Source: Kribbella rubisoli (GTDB lineage Bacteria; Actinomycetota; Actinomycetes; Propionibacteriales; Kribbellaceae). Taken from it: a stretch of DNA of 64,000 bases. The DNA lies in contig NZ_SHKR01000011.1 of the NCBI RefSeq assembly GCF_004217145.1, positions 2,251,200-2,315,199 on the forward strand, given 5' to 3'. Position 1 is the first letter of the stretch. Each line of letters starts with the position of its first letter. Shown here piece by piece: positions 8,039-18,065 of the stretch. The notes under the pieces were generated by a model that was not told where the DNA came from, made no database searches, and saw nothing but the letters and a program-made list of their open reading frames with translations. The translations under genes were made by a program, and so were the position numbers.

Positions 8039-8371
8039 TCATGCACCTCGCTGCACAGGCCCGGCGTCGGCTGACGGTCCGGGCTGGTTGGCGGAACCGT
8101 GAGGACAGGAGTCCTCATGGTCTCCGCGCTGGTCGACATCTGTGGGTGGAACGGGGTCGTAGCCTCCGGGGTTCCACGGGTGGCAGCGGATGAGTCGCCT
8201 CATCGCCAGCCAGCTACCGCGCACCGCACCGTGGCGCTCGACTGCCTCCAAGGCGTACGCCGAACAACTGGGGTAGAACCTGCACACCTGCCCGTACATC
8301 GGGCTGATCAGCAGGCGGTACAACTTCAAGAAACCGATGATCCCGCTCCGCACGGGATTGATCCGCATCAT
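8039..8371 (-). CDS. yidD: Membrane protein insertion efficiency factor YidD
   Basis: 110 residues with the YidD signature [19 protein letters not shown] and [12 protein letters not shown], and an N-terminal amphipathic helix. It is thought to assist YidC-dependent insertion at the inner face of the membrane. The start overlaps the rnpA stop by 4 bases and the stop abuts the yidC start. The C-terminal 30 residues are variable. Confidence 0.94.
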   Translation of the reverse strand: MMRINPVRSGIIGFLKLYRLLISPMYGQVCRFYPSCSAYALEAVERHGAVRGSWLAMRRLIRCHPWNPGGYDPVPPTDVDQRGDHEDSCPHGSANQPGPSADAGPVQRGA

Positions 8372-8709
8372 GACTTCAGCAACCGCGTCAGAGCGCCGTC
8401 GACGTCCGCGGCCAACTCGTCGTACGACGCCGAGGCGGACGACGGGAGAGCACGGACGACGGCCAAGCTGCCGGCCGGGAGGTCGGGGAGCCGCGTTGCC
8501 AGCACAGCACGCAGACGGCGGTGGACCCGGTTCCGCAGAACCGCGTTGCCCACCGCCTTGTTCACAACGAATCCGACACGTGGAGGCTCGGCGCAGCCGT
8601 CCTCCGCCAGCAGGTGGAGAACCACCGCGCGCCGCGACGCGCGCCGTCCGGACCGGACGGCGCGACGGAAGTCGTCGGACCGGCGCAGCCGGTTCGACGC
8701 TGGCAGCAC
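8368..8709 (-). CDS. rnpA: Ribonuclease P protein component
   Basis: 113 residues from GTG 8709, giving the usual N-terminus (M)[13 protein letters not shown]. The RNR motif [10 protein letters not shown] is present. It is the protein subunit of RNase P, which matures tRNA 5' ends. The frame stays open upstream to 8985 but that part overlaps rpmH antisense-free sequence without family similarity, so the internal GTG is preferred. It overlaps yidD by 4 bases; rpmH ends 26 bases upstream. Confidence 0.95.
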   Translation of the reverse strand: MLPASNRLRRSDDFRRAVRSGRRASRRAVVLHLLAEDGCAEPPRVGFVVNKAVGNAVLRNRVHRRLRAVLATRLPDLPAGSLAVVRALPSSASASYDELAADVDGALTRLLKS

Positions 8710-8735
8710 GAGGTGGTCACCGTCGAGCAGGTCGC

Positions 8736-8873
8736 TCAGGCCGCGAGGCGCTGACGACCCTTGCCACGGCGGGCGGCGATGATCGCGCGACCCGCACGGG
8801 TACGCATCCGAAGACGGAAGCCGTGCTTCTTGTGCCGACGACGGTTGTTCGGCTGGAACGTCCGCTTGCTCAC
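8736..8873 (-). CDS. rpmH: 50S ribosomal protein L34
   Basis: A 45-residue basic protein starting at GTG 8873. Its sequence begins [19 protein letters not shown] and continues with [19 protein letters not shown], matching L34 throughout. It is the first gene of the rpmH-rnpA-yidD-yidC-jag group and runs away from the origin. AACCGGAGTC upstream may supply the ribosome-binding site. Confidence 0.97.
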   Translation of the reverse strand: MSKRTFQPNNRRRHKKHGFRLRMRTRAGRAIIAARRGKGRQRLAA

Positions 8874-9434
8874 TGGAATGACTCCGGTTACTCGAGATCA
8901 CAGAATGTCGACAAATCCACTGATTGGATCTGCCCCTTGGTGCAGTCCTGCACACCGCCGGAGGTATCCGCAGCGAGCGCAGCACGAAACGGCCGGCTCA
9001 ACACCGACTGATCCACGGTACGTGTACGCCTGTGGACAGGTCAAACCAGGTATCCCCAGACTTTTCCACAGGCTTGTGGACAGGATAGTGGGCAACGCCA
9101 GCGCGAGACCTCGTCACGCTCCGGACCGGACTGCAACTGAGAGCGATCGCCAACCATGACTACGCTCCGGCGTCCACCCGACACGCCGCAGGTTGCCCCC
9201 AATTTCCTGTTCATAGCCTGTGGATGACGGCTTGAAGCGGCATACTCCGACTTGTTAGCGTCACTCCCTCACACCAGAGGTCCCTCACCCCGCGATTGGT
9301 AACCAACCTGCTCCTGCGGTCGTTCACAACTGTGGACAACCGTGTGGACAGTGCGGCGGTCGGGTCAATGGTCGCGCCACCCGGGTCCGCCTGGAACGCG
9401 CCGGCCACCGCAGCGATGAATCGGGGAGCAACGC
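8874..9434. other. rpmH-dnaA intergenic region with a DnaA-box cluster
   Basis: This gap of 561 bases between divergent rpmH and dnaA has no gene. It contains DnaA-box-like 9-mers: TGTGGACAG (9031-9039, 9075-9083, 9343-9351), TTTTCCACA (9062-9070), TGTGGATGA (9219-9227) and the perfect actinobacterial box TGTGGACAA (9331-9339). Promoters for both genes must lie here. A weak candidate for dnaA is TTGAAG (9232-9237) with TTAGCG 17 bases later. The boxes suggest dnaA autoregulation or a second part of the origin. Confidence 0.65.
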
Positions 9435-11897
9435 GTGGTCGAGGACCATTCCGCCAGTGCGGAAGTCACACCGGTGGAATACACAACAGCCGAGCACCGG
9501 GCGGAGTACTCCGGCGACGCCCGCCAGGACCTACGCCCCGAACCCGACGCAGGACTCCGCCCCGAGCCGGAGGCGAACTTCCGGACCGAGGTCCCGCCCG
9601 CACCGGAGCCGCAGCCTCGGGCAGAGAGCGCGCCGACCTCTCCGGCCGAGACCAGCCCTGCACCAGCTACAACCCCGGCTACAACCCCGGCTCCGACTCC
9701 GCGGATGGATCCGGGCGACTACCTCAGCCCGTCCCTCCCGATTCCGATGCCGGAGCAGCCGACGCCCGGCTACCGGCCCGCGCCACCGCCAGGTCCGTAC
9801 GGCTACCGCTCCGAGCTCGAGCGCGCAGCGACCGATCTGCCGGCCGGCCCTCTACAGCCACCCGCACTACAACCGCCGGCACTACAGCCGCCGGTAGGTA
9901 CGGCGTACTTCGGTGCGGCGCCGACCATCGGCAATGTCCGCTATCCCGGTGAGAACACCACCTGGGGCAGCGCTCCCGAATGGGGTACAGGCAGCGGAGA
10001 CAGAGCTCGCTCGGCAGCGAACGAGGGTGATGGACGTGCGGACAACGCAACCACCAACCAGTGGTCACCTGACCACCGGCCCACTCAACAGAACACAGCG
10101 CAGCCGGCCGAGCCCCAGACCCCCGCGCAGCACAACCCAAGTCAGCACGCTCCACAGCAGCAGCCCCAGCAGCCGCACCCCCAGCAGCAGGAGCCGCAGC
10201 ACCAGCCGCCCCAGCAGCAGATCCCTCAGCAGCACGCGCCCCAGCCAGTGCCGCAGCCAGTGCCTCAGCCGCAGCCTCAGCAGGAGGTGGCAGCACCGGT
10301 GACGGATCTTGGTGATGCCTGGACCCGCGTACTCGCAGGCCTCCCGCCGAACCAGCGCGCCTGGCTGACCAATTCACGTCCGGTGACGCTGCACGAGAGC
10401 ACCGCGATCGTCGCAGTGCCGGACGACTTCACCCGCGGTCAGCTCGAGACCCGGCTCCGTCCCGACCTCGAGCGGATCCTCACCGAGAGCTTCGGCCGGG
10501 ACATCCGGATCGCCGTCACCGTCGACCCGTCCCTCGACCCCGAGCTCCGCGAGCAACAGGCCGCGCAACAGGCCGCTCCGCAGCAGCCCCAGCAGTACGC
10601 ACAGCAGCCACCGCAGCAGCAGCACCCGCAGCAACCCGCCGTGCGCGAGCCGCTGCACACCGACGGCGCGTACCAGCCGACCATCCAGTCAGCGTTGACT
10701 GATCCGGCCAACGCACCGCAGTACAACCAGCCGCGTCCGGATGCCGCGCCTCAGCACTACCAGCAGCCGGCGCCGCAGCAGCAGTTCGGTCAGCCGATGG
10801 GCTCGGTCGCTCCGCCGCCGAACGGTTCGCCGACCCAGTCAGCCACCGAAGCGCAGGGTGAAGCCCGGCTGAACCCGAAGTACACCTTCGAGACGTTCGT
10901 CATCGGCAGCTCGAACCGGTTCGCCCACGCGGCCGCGGTGGCTGTTGCCGAAGCGCCGGGCAAGGCGTACAACCCGCAGCTCATCTACGGCGACTCCGGT
11001 CTGGGCAAGACCCACCTGCTGCACGCGATCGGGCACTACGTCCGCAGCCTCTACACCGGGGCCCGCGTCAGGTACGTCTCCAGCGAAGAGTTCACCAACG
11101 ACTTCATCAACGCGATCCGCGACGACAAGGCGTCCCAGTTCCAGCGCCGGTACCGCGACGTCGACGTACTGCTGATCGACGACATCCAGTTCCTGGAAGG
11201 CAAGATCCAGACCCAGGAAGAGTTCTTCCACACCTTCAACACGCTGCACAACGCGAACAAGCAGATCGTGATCAGCTCCGACCGCGCGCCGAAACGCCTG
11301 GAGGCATTGGAGGATCGGCTGCGGAACCGGTTCGAGTGGGGCCTGATCACCGACATCCAGCCGCCCGACCTCGAGACCCGGATCGCGATCCTGCGGAAGA
11401 AGGCGGCCACCGAGCGGCTGACCGCGCCGCCGGACGTGCTGGAGTTCATCGCGACGAAGGTGCAGACGAACATCCGTGAGCTCGAGGGCGCGCTGATCCG
11501 CGTCACCGCTTTCGCCAGTCTGAACAGGCAACCGGTCGATCTGAGCCTGGCCGAGATCGTGCTGAAGGACCTGATTCCCGAAGGCAGCAAGCCCGAAGTC
11601 ACCGCCAGCATGATCATGGGCCAGACCGCGTCGTACTTCGGTCTGTCGATCGACGACCTGTGCGGATCGAGCCGGAGCCGTGTGCTGGTGACCGCACGAC
11701 AGATCGCCATGTATCTGTGCCGCGAGCTCACCGACCTGTCCCTACCGAAGATCGGCCAGCAGTTCGGCGGCCGCGACCACACCACGGTCATGCACGCGGA
11801 ACGCAAGATCAGGCAGCTGATGTCCGAGCGGCGCAGTGTTTTCAACCAGGTCACCGAGCTGACGAACCGGATCAAACACCAGGCGAAGCAGCAGTAG
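9435..11897 (+). CDS. dnaA: Chromosomal replication initiator DnaA with a large N-terminal extension
   Basis: 820 residues from GTG 9435 (GGGGAG upstream). Domain I begins only at about residue 289 ([20 protein letters not shown]) and runs to about 375. It is followed by a Gln-rich domain II linker and the AAA+ domain, with Walker A GDSGLGKT at 519-526 and [12 protein letters not shown]. Last comes the DNA-binding domain with [15 protein letters not shown]. The first 288 residues are Pro/Gln/Glu-rich and keep strong GC bias at third codon positions, so they look translated. Typical DnaA is about 450-650 residues. An internal GTG at 10299, with AGGAGG at 10282-10287, would give a conventional 532-residue protein. 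Confidence 0.96.
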   Translation: MVEDHSASAEVTPVEYTTAEHRAEYSGDARQDLRPEPDAGLRPEPEANFRTEVPPAPEPQPRAESAPTSPAETSPAPATTPATTPAPTPRMDPGDYLSPSLPIPMPEQPTPGYRPAPPPGPYGYRSELERAATDLPAGPLQPPALQPPALQPPVGTAYFGAAPTIGNVRYPGENTTWGSAPEWGTGSGDRARSAANEGDGRADNATTNQWSPDHRPTQQNTAQPAEPQTPAQHNPSQHAPQQQPQQPHPQQQEPQHQPPQQQIPQQHAPQPVPQPVPQPQPQQEVAAPVTDLGDAWTRVLAGLPPNQRAWLTNSRPVTLHESTAIVAVPDDFTRGQLETRLRPDLERILTESFGRDIRIAVTVDPSLDPELREQQAAQQAAPQQPQQYAQQPPQQQHPQQPAVREPLHTDGAYQPTIQSALTDPANAPQYNQPRPDAAPQHYQQPAPQQQFGQPMGSVAPPPNGSPTQSATEAQGEARLNPKYTFETFVIGSSNRFAHAAAVAVAEAPGKAYNPQLIYGDSGLGKTHLLHAIGHYVRSLYTGARVRYVSSEEFTNDFINAIRDDKASQFQRRYRDVDVLLIDDIQFLEGKIQTQEEFFHTFNTLHNANKQIVISSDRAPKRLEALEDRLRNRFEWGLITDIQPPDLETRIAILRKKAATERLTAPPDVLEFIATKVQTNIRELEGALIRVTAFASLNRQPVDLSLAEIVLKDLIPEGSKPEVTASMIMGQTASYFGLSIDDLCGSSRSRVLVTARQIAMYLCRELTDLSLPKIGQQFGGRDHTTVMHAERKIRQLMSERRSVFNQVTELTNRIKHQAKQQ

Positions 11898-12343
11898 AAG
11901 AACCGCACAGGCTGGGGACACAGCTGTGGAAAACTGTGGGTATTGCCGTGGACACAGCAGTGAATCGTGTGGACGCCCTGTGGGGACAGAATCCGTCATC
12001 CGCAGGCGTCCCCAACACGACCGAGAGTCATCCACACGCCGTCCCCACCCAGAAATGCGGTCTGACCTGCGAACTCGTCGCTTTTCCACAGTATCCACCG
12101 GTGCGAAGAACACTATGGAATCTGTAGAGAGGTCCCAGTCCACAAAACGAACGGGCGGCCCGATCTGGGGAAAACCCCGATCTCGCGTCGATCGGACCGA
12201 CCTGTCAGGCTGTCCCGTAAAGACCCGCAGTACGACGACGACGCGACCCGCCCGAAGCGCCACGTCAGGCCCGATGGGCGCACAGCACCTTTGTCCGTGG
12301 CAGGATCTGCCTGGCACATAGCCGAATCAGGAGGCACCCAGCG
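11898..12343. other. oriC: Probable oriC: dnaA-dnaN intergenic region
   Basis: A gene-free gap of 446 bases in the position of oriC in Streptomyces and Mycobacterium. DnaA-box-like 9-mers on both strands include TGTGGAAAA (11925-11933), TGTGGGTAT (11935-11943), TGTGGACGC (11968-11976), TGTGGGGAC (11979-11987), TCATCCACA (12028-12036), TTTTCCACA (12082-12090), GTATCCACC (12091-12099) and CAGTCCACA (12136-12144). Most are near-consensus rather than perfect, as in other high-GC origins. Gene strands diverge on either side of dnaA, in line with bidirectional forks. Confidence 0.8.
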
Positions 12344-13489
12344 GTGAAGTTTCGCGTCGAGCGCGACGTACTGGCCGAGTCGGTGGCCTGGGCCGCGCGC
12401 AGTTTGCCCAGTCGTCCCAGCGTTCCGATCCTTGCCGGCCTTCTGGTCGAGGCCGAGGACGGGCAGATCACTCTGTCCGGATTCGACTACGAGACCTCGG
12501 TCCGTGTCACCGTGCCCGCGCAGGTGGCGGACCCCGGCAAGTGCCTGATTTCCGGCCGGCTTGTCGCCGACATCTCCAAGAGCCTTCCGAACCAGCCGGT
12601 GGACATCGCCGTGGACGGCGCGAAGGCACAGCTCACCTGTGGCAGTTCGCGGTTCACGCTCCAGACGCTTCCTACAGAGGAATATCCGGCTCTGCCGGAG
12701 CTCCCGGCCGCCAGCGGGACGGTCAAGGCCGACGTTTTCGCCCAGGCCGTCTCCCAGGTGGTGACCGCGGCCGGGCGTGAGGACACGCTTCCGGTGCTGA
12801 CCGGTGTCCGGGTCGAGATCGAGGGCTCCACGATCTCGCTGCTCGCCACCGACCGCTACCGGCTCGCGATCCGTGAGCTCGAGTGGAACCCGCAGTCCCC
12901 CGACGCGTCCGCGGCCGCGCTGGTGCCGGCCCGGGTGCTGTCCGAGACCGCGAAGGCGATGACCGGCTCCGACGTGATCGTGTCGCTGGCCGCTCCTGGC
13001 AGCGGCGACGGCATCGTCGGCTTCGAGGGTCAGGTGTCCGGTGGCAGCCGGCGCGCCACCACCCGGCTCCTGGACGGCGAGTTCCCGAAGGTCCGCGGCA
13101 TCATCCCGACCGACGCGGCGATCGCGACCCGGGTGCGGATCGACACCGCGACCCTGGTCGAGGCGGTCAAGCGCGTCGCGCTGGTCGCCGAGCGCAACGC
13201 ACCCGTCCGGCTGACCTTCGAGGAAGACAGCGTGACGCTGGACGCCGGCAGCGGTGACGAGGCGCAGGCCTCGGAGTCGCTCGAGGCGCGGGTCGTCGGC
13301 GAGCCGGTGACCGTAGGCTTCAATCCGACGTACCTGCTCGACGGTCTCGGCGCGATCGGCACTCCGGTCGCCCACCTGGCCTTCACGCAGGCGACGAAGC
13401 CGGCCGAACTGACCGGTGTGCGGGACTTCGACGGCGAACCGATCAGCGAATTCCGGTACGTGCTGATGCCGGTCCGCCTGAACAGCTGA
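12344..13489 (+). CDS. dnaN: DNA polymerase III sliding clamp (beta subunit)
   Basis: 381 residues, full length, with the three repeated clamp domains: KFRVERDVLAESVAWAARSLPSRP at the N-terminus (split here as recognised segments), a middle domain with PVLTGVRVEIEGS, and the C-terminal peptide-binding region ending YVLMPVR. The homodimeric ring tethers polymerase III to DNA. GTG 12344 has AGGAGG about ten bases upstream, just after the oriC region. Confidence 0.97.
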   Translation: MKFRVERDVLAESVAWAARSLPSRPSVPILAGLLVEAEDGQITLSGFDYETSVRVTVPAQVADPGKCLISGRLVADISKSLPNQPVDIAVDGAKAQLTCGSSRFTLQTLPTEEYPALPELPAASGTVKADVFAQAVSQVVTAAGREDTLPVLTGVRVEIEGSTISLLATDRYRLAIRELEWNPQSPDASAAALVPARVLSETAKAMTGSDVIVSLAAPGSGDGIVGFEGQVSGGSRRATTRLLDGEFPKVRGIIPTDAAIATRVRIDTATLVEAVKRVALVAERNAPVRLTFEEDSVTLDAGSGDEAQASESLEARVVGEPVTVGFNPTYLLDGLGAIGTPVAHLAFTQATKPAELTGVRDFDGEPISEFRYVLMPVRLNS

Positions 13490-13514
13490 AAGCCAATAGA
13501 ACAAGGGGATTCAG

Positions 13515-14438
13515 ATGGAGCTCGGCCTTGTCGGTCTCGGCAAGATGGGCGGCAACATGCGCCAGCGGATTCGTAACGCCGGCCACACCGTGGTCGGGTT
13601 CGATCACAACCAGGACATCTCCGATTCCAAGGACTTGGCCGACATGGTCGGCAAGCTCACCGCCGAGGGCCAGCCGAAGGTCGTCTGGATCATGGTGCCG
13701 GTCCAGGCCATCGACCCGGTCGTCACCGAGCTGGCCGAGCTGCTCTCCCCCGGCGACATCGTGATCGACGGCGGCAACAGCCGCTGGACCGATGACACCC
13801 GCCGCGCCGCCCAGCTCGCCGAGAAGAACATCCGCTTCGTCGACTGCGGTGTGTCCGGCGGCGTCTGGGGCCTGGAGAACGGCTACGCCCTGATGTGCGG
13901 CGGCGACAAGGACACCGTCGACACCGTGATGCCGATCTTCGAGGCGCTGAAGCCCGAGGGCGAGTTCGGTTTCGTGCACGCCGGCAAGGTCGGCGCGGGC
14001 CACTTCTCGAAGATGGTCCACAACGGCATCGAGTACGGCATCATGCAGGCGTACGCCGAGGGCTACGAGCTGCTCGAGGCATCGGACGTCGTGGAGAACG
14101 TGCCGGAGGCGTTCCAGTCCTGGCGCGAGGGCACCGTGATCCGGTCGTGGCTGCTCGACCTGCTGGTGAACGCGCTCGAGGACGACAACCACCTGGAGAA
14201 GATCCGCGGGTACGCCGACGACTCGGGCGAGGGCCGCTGGACCGTCGAGGCCGCGATCGATCTCGCCGTACCGGTGCCGGCTATCGCGGCCGCGCTGTTC
14301 GCCCGGTTCTCGTCGCGGCAGGACGACTCGCCGGCGATGAAGGCGATCGCCGCGATGCGCAACCAGTTCGGCGGTCACGCGGTGAAGGGCGCCGAGGCCG
14401 CCGACCCGTCGTACGCGACACCCCCGATCAAGCACTGA
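13515..14438 (+). CDS. gnd: 6-phosphogluconate dehydrogenase, decarboxylating (short NAD-type)
   Basis: 307 residues. The Rossmann motif [12 protein letters not shown] (5-16) and the substrate motif [11 protein letters not shown] are present. The catalytic segment [17 protein letters not shown] carries the lysine. It lacks the long C-terminal half of the NADP-dependent GND enzymes, so it belongs to the about 300-residue GntZ-like group. The reaction is 6-phosphogluconate to ribulose-5-phosphate plus CO2. Placement between dnaN and recF is conserved in several actinobacteria. AAGGGGA precedes ATG 13515. Confidence 0.93.
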   Translation: MELGLVGLGKMGGNMRQRIRNAGHTVVGFDHNQDISDSKDLADMVGKLTAEGQPKVVWIMVPVQAIDPVVTELAELLSPGDIVIDGGNSRWTDDTRRAAQLAEKNIRFVDCGVSGGVWGLENGYALMCGGDKDTVDTVMPIFEALKPEGEFGFVHAGKVGAGHFSKMVHNGIEYGIMQAYAEGYELLEASDVVENVPEAFQSWREGTVIRSWLLDLLVNALEDDNHLEKIRGYADDSGEGRWTVEAAIDLAVPVPAIAAALFARFSSRQDDSPAMKAIAAMRNQFGGHAVKGAEAADPSYATPPIKH

Positions 14439-14439
14439 G

Positions 14440-15579
14440 GTGTACGTCACCGCCCTGGGTCTGCTCGACTTCCGGTCCTACCAGCAGGCGGAGGTCGAGC
14501 TCACTCCGGGCGTGACGGCCTTCGTCGGGCCGAACGGCCACGGCAAGACCAACCTGGTCGAGGCGATCCACTACACCGCGACCCTCGGTTCGCACCGGGT
14601 GGCGAACGACGCACCGCTGGTGCGGGCCGGCGCCACCCGTGCGATCGTGCGGACCGAGATCCGCAGCCAGTACGACCGGGACGTGGTCGTCGAGCTGGAA
14701 ATCAATCCTGGGAAGGCAAATCGGGCCCGGATCAACCGATCGCCGGTCCCGCGACCGCGAGAAGTGCTCGGGCTGCTGCGGACGGTGCTGTTCGCGCCGG
14801 AGGATCTGGCTCTGGTGAAGGGCGATCCGTCCGAGCGGCGGCGGTTCCTGGACGAGTTGCTGACGCTGCGATCGCCCCGGATGGCCGGCGTACGGCAGGA
14901 CTACGACCGGGTGCTGAAGCAACGGAACTCTCTGCTGCGGAGTGCCTCACAGGCGCGCCGGCAGAACCGGACGAGTGCCGCCGAAGGGCAGCTGCGCACA
15001 CTCGAGGTGTGGGACTCGAATCTGGCTCGCGTCGGATCCGAGCTACTTGCGACGCGGTTGGAGCTGCTGGAATCCCTGCGCCCGTTGGTGTCCAGCGCGT
15101 ACGACGCTGTTGCCCGGGGCAAGGGTGATGCGCGACTGGAGTACAAGTCGTCGGTGCTGCTCGAGCCGGGTGTGACTTCGCGCGAGCAGCTGGCCGAGGT
15201 GCTGCTCGCGGCGGTTCACGAGAAGCGGCGGGATGAGCTCGAGCGCGGTGTCTCGCTGGTGGGTCCGCATCGCGATGACGTCGTACTCGGGCTCGGGGAC
15301 TTGCCGGCGAAGGGGTATGCGAGTCACGGTGAGTCTTGGTCGTTCGCGCTCGCGCTGCGGCTGGCGTCGTACGAACTGCTCCGTGCGGACGGGGGTGAAC
15401 CGGTGCTGATCCTCGACGATGTGTTCGCCGAGCTCGACACCCAGCGCCGGGACCGGCTGGCCGAGCTGGTCGCGCCGGCCGAGCAGGTGCTGGTGACCGC
15501 TGCCGTCGGCGCTGACGTGCCCGCTGAGCTCAGCGGTGCGCGCTTCGACGTCGGCGAAGGGGTCGTTCGGCGTGCCTGA
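14440..15579 (+). CDS. recF: DNA replication and repair protein RecF
   Basis: 379 residues with Walker [10 protein letters not shown] (30-38), the RecF segment [17 protein letters not shown], and a C-terminal Walker [12 protein letters not shown]. This SMC-like ATPase loads RecA at gaps with RecO and RecR. GTG 14440 lies one base after the gnd stop, without its own clear ribosome-binding site, implying coupling. Its 3' end overlaps dciA by 8 bases. Confidence 0.95.
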   Translation: MYVTALGLLDFRSYQQAEVELTPGVTAFVGPNGHGKTNLVEAIHYTATLGSHRVANDAPLVRAGATRAIVRTEIRSQYDRDVVVELEINPGKANRARINRSPVPRPREVLGLLRTVLFAPEDLALVKGDPSERRRFLDELLTLRSPRMAGVRQDYDRVLKQRNSLLRSASQARRQNRTSAAEGQLRTLEVWDSNLARVGSELLATRLELLESLRPLVSSAYDAVARGKGDARLEYKSSVLLEPGVTSREQLAEVLLAAVHEKRRDELERGVSLVGPHRDDVVLGLGDLPAKGYASHGESWSFALALRLASYELLRADGGEPVLILDDVFAELDTQRRDRLAELVAPAEQVLVTAAVGADVPAELSGARFDVGEGVVRRA

Positions 15580-16123
15580 ACCCCCGGATTCCTCTGAGAG
15601 CGGCCCTGAGAGCGAGGTCGAGCACGACAAGCAGGGCCTCGATCTGGCGAAGTCGCTGGCGGGACGGCTCAAGCAGCAGGCGGCCAAGGGCGGCATCATG
15701 CCGGTCAAGCGCCGTCGCCGGCCGCGGATCAACGGCGCCGAGATCAGCAGCGCCCGCCCCGACGACCGCGACCCGCAGAAGCTGACCAACACGCTCGGCC
15801 GCCTGATGCGCGACCAGGGCTGGGAGGTCGACGTCGCCGTTCACGGCGTGATGGCCCGCTGGCCGTCCATCGTCGGCCCCGAGATGGCCGAACACTGCAA
15901 GCCGGAGTCGTACGAGGACACCGTCCTCACCGTCCGTACGTCGTCCACAGCCTGGGCCACCCAACTCAAACTCCTCGCCCCCGACCTCGTCCGCCGCCTC
16001 AACACCGAACTCGGCGAGGGCACCGTCACCCGCGTCAACGTCCAAGGCCCCCACACCCCCTCCTGGCGCAAAGGCCCCCGAACCGTCCGAGGCGGCCGCG
16101 GCCCCCGCGACACTTACGGCTAA
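15572..16123 (+). CDS. dciA: DciA-like protein (DUF721), probable helicase-loading factor
   Basis: 183 residues from GTG 15572, which overlaps the recF stop (GTGCCTGA). A charged N-terminal region is followed by the DUF721 domain (about 80-165: [28 protein letters not shown]). DUF721 includes DciA, which interacts with the replicative helicase DnaB in bacteria without DnaC/DnaI; this fits its place beside recF and gyrB. The C-terminus is rich in Gly and Arg. The function is inferred from the family. Confidence 0.8.
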   Translation: MPEPPDSSESGPESEVEHDKQGLDLAKSLAGRLKQQAAKGGIMPVKRRRRPRINGAEISSARPDDRDPQKLTNTLGRLMRDQGWEVDVAVHGVMARWPSIVGPEMAEHCKPESYEDTVLTVRTSSTAWATQLKLLAPDLVRRLNTELGEGTVTRVNVQGPHTPSWRKGPRTVRGGRGPRDTYG

Positions 16124-16157
16124 CGAGACTGGTTGTGCCCGCGACCCGGCCAAGCTC

Positions 16158-16163
16158 TAGGAT
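16158..16163 (+). promoter_or_regulatory. Possible -10 element (TAGGAT) for the 16172 gene
   Basis: TAGGAT lies 8 bases before ATG 16172, consistent with a leaderless or very short leader mRNA. Confidence 0.3.
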
Positions 16164-16171
16164 CGGGCGCG

Positions 16172-17518
16172 ATGCGCACGCTCGTTGACGGCTTTCGCGA
16201 GATGGTCCACCTGATCGGAGACACCTTCCGGCTCTGGTGGAAGAACTTGCTGCCCATGACCACCTGGTGGGTGGCAGGCTTCGTCGGCTTCACGGTCTGC
16301 GTACAGGGCGCGATCTGGCTGGCCAAGCATGCGCACTCGAGTCTTGGGACCGGTCTGTTCGCCGTCGGTGTGCTGCTCCAGATCACCGCGGCCGTGGGCA
16401 TGATCCGCACCTGTGCGATGTCGCTGTACCGCTGGCGGGACGCGGCGAGCAGCGAGTCCGAGGAGACGTCCGACCCGACGCAGCGCGGTCTGCTGGAACT
16501 GCTGGCCGTCACCCTGCTGCCACTCGTCGCGGTCTGGTCGGCGTGGGGATTCTTCGACCAACAGGTCAACTCGCTCAGCGCGACCTACCTGGTGCAGAAC
16601 GGGACGCAGCCCGGCTCGTCGTTCTTCAAGCTCGGCATCCACGCCTGGCACGGGTATCTGCCGGCGCTGGTGATCCTGCTGGTGCTGCGCCGGCTGCTCC
16701 AGGCGGTCGACGACCGCTGGCCGAGCCGCCCGGTGAAGTTCGCCCAGGTCTGGGCCGAGGCCTTCTTCGTGCTGCTCACGTTCGTGATCACGCCGTACGC
16801 GATTGCCGAGGGCAAGGTCTGGTTCAAGGACCGGAGCTTCTGGTACTGGTCGTTGGACTGGTGGGGCGGCCTGAAGGACTTCTTCGCCGGCATCCATATC
16901 CCGCTGCCGGCCGGTATCGAGTTCCTCTGGGGCTTCTTCTGGGAGTCGCTCTGGCCGCTGTTCAAGCTGGGCGTCGCCGAACCGCTGACCTGGCTGGCGA
17001 TCACCACGGTCGTGTTCGGCCACCGCGTGCTGTCCAGCGGCGGGGTCTTCCGCGGCACTCGGCTGGAACGCCGCCTCGGCGGGCAGGGCGAACAGCCGGA
17101 GGCGCCGCAGCGAGGCCGGTTCGTCGAGCTGACGTACAGGGCGCCCGACCTGGTGCTCGGCGGTCTGCGCGAGAAGTTCTACCCGGCGATCAACGCGTTC
17201 CGGCTGGTGGTCCGGGTCGGACCGGTGTTCCTGGGCGTGGTCTGCATGGTCTACACGTTCTGGCTGCTCGGCAACGACTGGGCCTTCGTCGCGGTCCAGC
17301 GGCTGATCGGCATCCACGGCCAGTACTGGGGCCTGATGAACTTCGAGATCGCCGACCTGATCAGGAGCATCGTCTTCGAGCCGTTGCGGATCGCGCTGCT
17401 GGCTGCGGCCTTCGACCTGTGCATCTCGGTCGGTACCCAGCGCCGGTCCGAGGCTGCTGCGGCCGCCAAGGCCAAGGCCGAGCCGAAGGCCGAACAGCCT
17501 GCTCCTGTCAGGGTGTGA
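16172..17518 (+). CDS. Multi-pass membrane protein of unknown function
   Basis: 448 residues. At least five hydrophobic segments are visible, near residues 28-48, 60-85, 115-135, 160-185 and 350-370. A long aromatic-rich region (SFWYWSLDWWGGLKDFF) lies between 220 and 300. The C-terminus is Ala/Lys-rich. I do not recognise a family. ATG 16172 is chosen over the upstream GTG 16133, because the conserved-looking hydrophobic protein begins there and a TAGGAT box precedes it. Its end overlaps the convergent minus-strand operon by 11 bases. Confidence 0.65.
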   Translation: MRTLVDGFREMVHLIGDTFRLWWKNLLPMTTWWVAGFVGFTVCVQGAIWLAKHAHSSLGTGLFAVGVLLQITAAVGMIRTCAMSLYRWRDAASSESEETSDPTQRGLLELLAVTLLPLVAVWSAWGFFDQQVNSLSATYLVQNGTQPGSSFFKLGIHAWHGYLPALVILLVLRRLLQAVDDRWPSRPVKFAQVWAEAFFVLLTFVITPYAIAEGKVWFKDRSFWYWSLDWWGGLKDFFAGIHIPLPAGIEFLWGFFWESLWPLFKLGVAEPLTWLAITTVVFGHRVLSSGGVFRGTRLERRLGGQGEQPEAPQRGRFVELTYRAPDLVLGGLREKFYPAINAFRLVVRVGPVFLGVVCMVYTFWLLGNDWAFVAVQRLIGIHGQYWGLMNFEIADLIRSIVFEPLRIALLAAAFDLCISVGTQRRSEAAAAAKAKAEPKAEQPAPVRV

Positions 17519-18065
17519 TCAGGACCCGCATACGTTCGTCGAGCTGCTCGACGGTAACGCCGGTCAGATGCGGTACGGCGGACTTCGGCACGAGGTACAC
17601 CTTCGCGACCTGAGCGGGCTTGTCCATCGTGAACGGGTGGTCGTCGTCACCGCAGTACGTCGGCAGCGGGTAGTCGAACGGCTGCTCGGTGTCCCACGTG
17701 TTGCCGCGGTCGTCCCGCAGCAGCGCGTCGCAGGTGAACCCGCGGTCCTTCAGGAAGACACCCGGGCGCGGTGTCACCGTCATCGTGGCCACGATGATGA
17801 TCGAGCCGGCGGGCTCGCCCATGCTGATCTTCTCGCCGTCCTTGTCGAGGATCGCGGTGTACGCCTTCAGCGAGTCGAGCTTCCACTCGACGTGCCCGAC
17901 CGTGACCGGACCCTGGCTGATGACCTTGTTGATCCGGCCCTCGTCGAAGATCCGCTCGTCGTCGCTCAGATAGGGCCGCAGCATCACGAACGTGCCGGCG
18001 GCGACCAGCGCCACCAGCAGCCCGACCTGAACGGCGACACGGGAGGCCTTGCTCGCGATCCTCAT
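17508..18065 (-). CDS. Small membrane-anchored extracytoplasmic protein (operon gene 3)
   Basis: 185 residues: short basic N-terminus (RIASKASR), one membrane segment near 10-30, then a beta-rich exported domain with two cysteines (FTCDALLRDD and TYCGDDD) that could form a disulfide. ATG 18065 overlaps the preceding stop as ATGA. Its layout matches the two genes upstream: a single anchor, and an extracellular domain predicted to be immunoglobulin-like, resembling DUF4352-type modules. Function unknown. Confidence 0.65.
   Translation of the reverse strand: MRIASKASRVAVQVGLLVALVAAGTFVMLRPYLSDDERIFDEGRINKVISQGPVTVGHVEWKLDSLKAYTAILDKDGEKISMGEPAGSIIIVATMTVTPRPGVFLKDRGFTCDALLRDDRGNTWDTEQPFDYPLPTYCGDDDHPFTMDKPAQVAKVYLVPKSAVPHLTGVTVEQLDERMRVLITP

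Noticed and set aside
8710..8985. Extension of rnpA to 8985
   Set aside because: Would run across rpmH; internal GTG 8709 gives the normal RnpA N-terminus.
12113..13504. 463-residue open frame on the minus strand opposite dnaN
   Set aside because: Shadow of dnaN that also crosses the oriC gap; composition is that of translated antisense.
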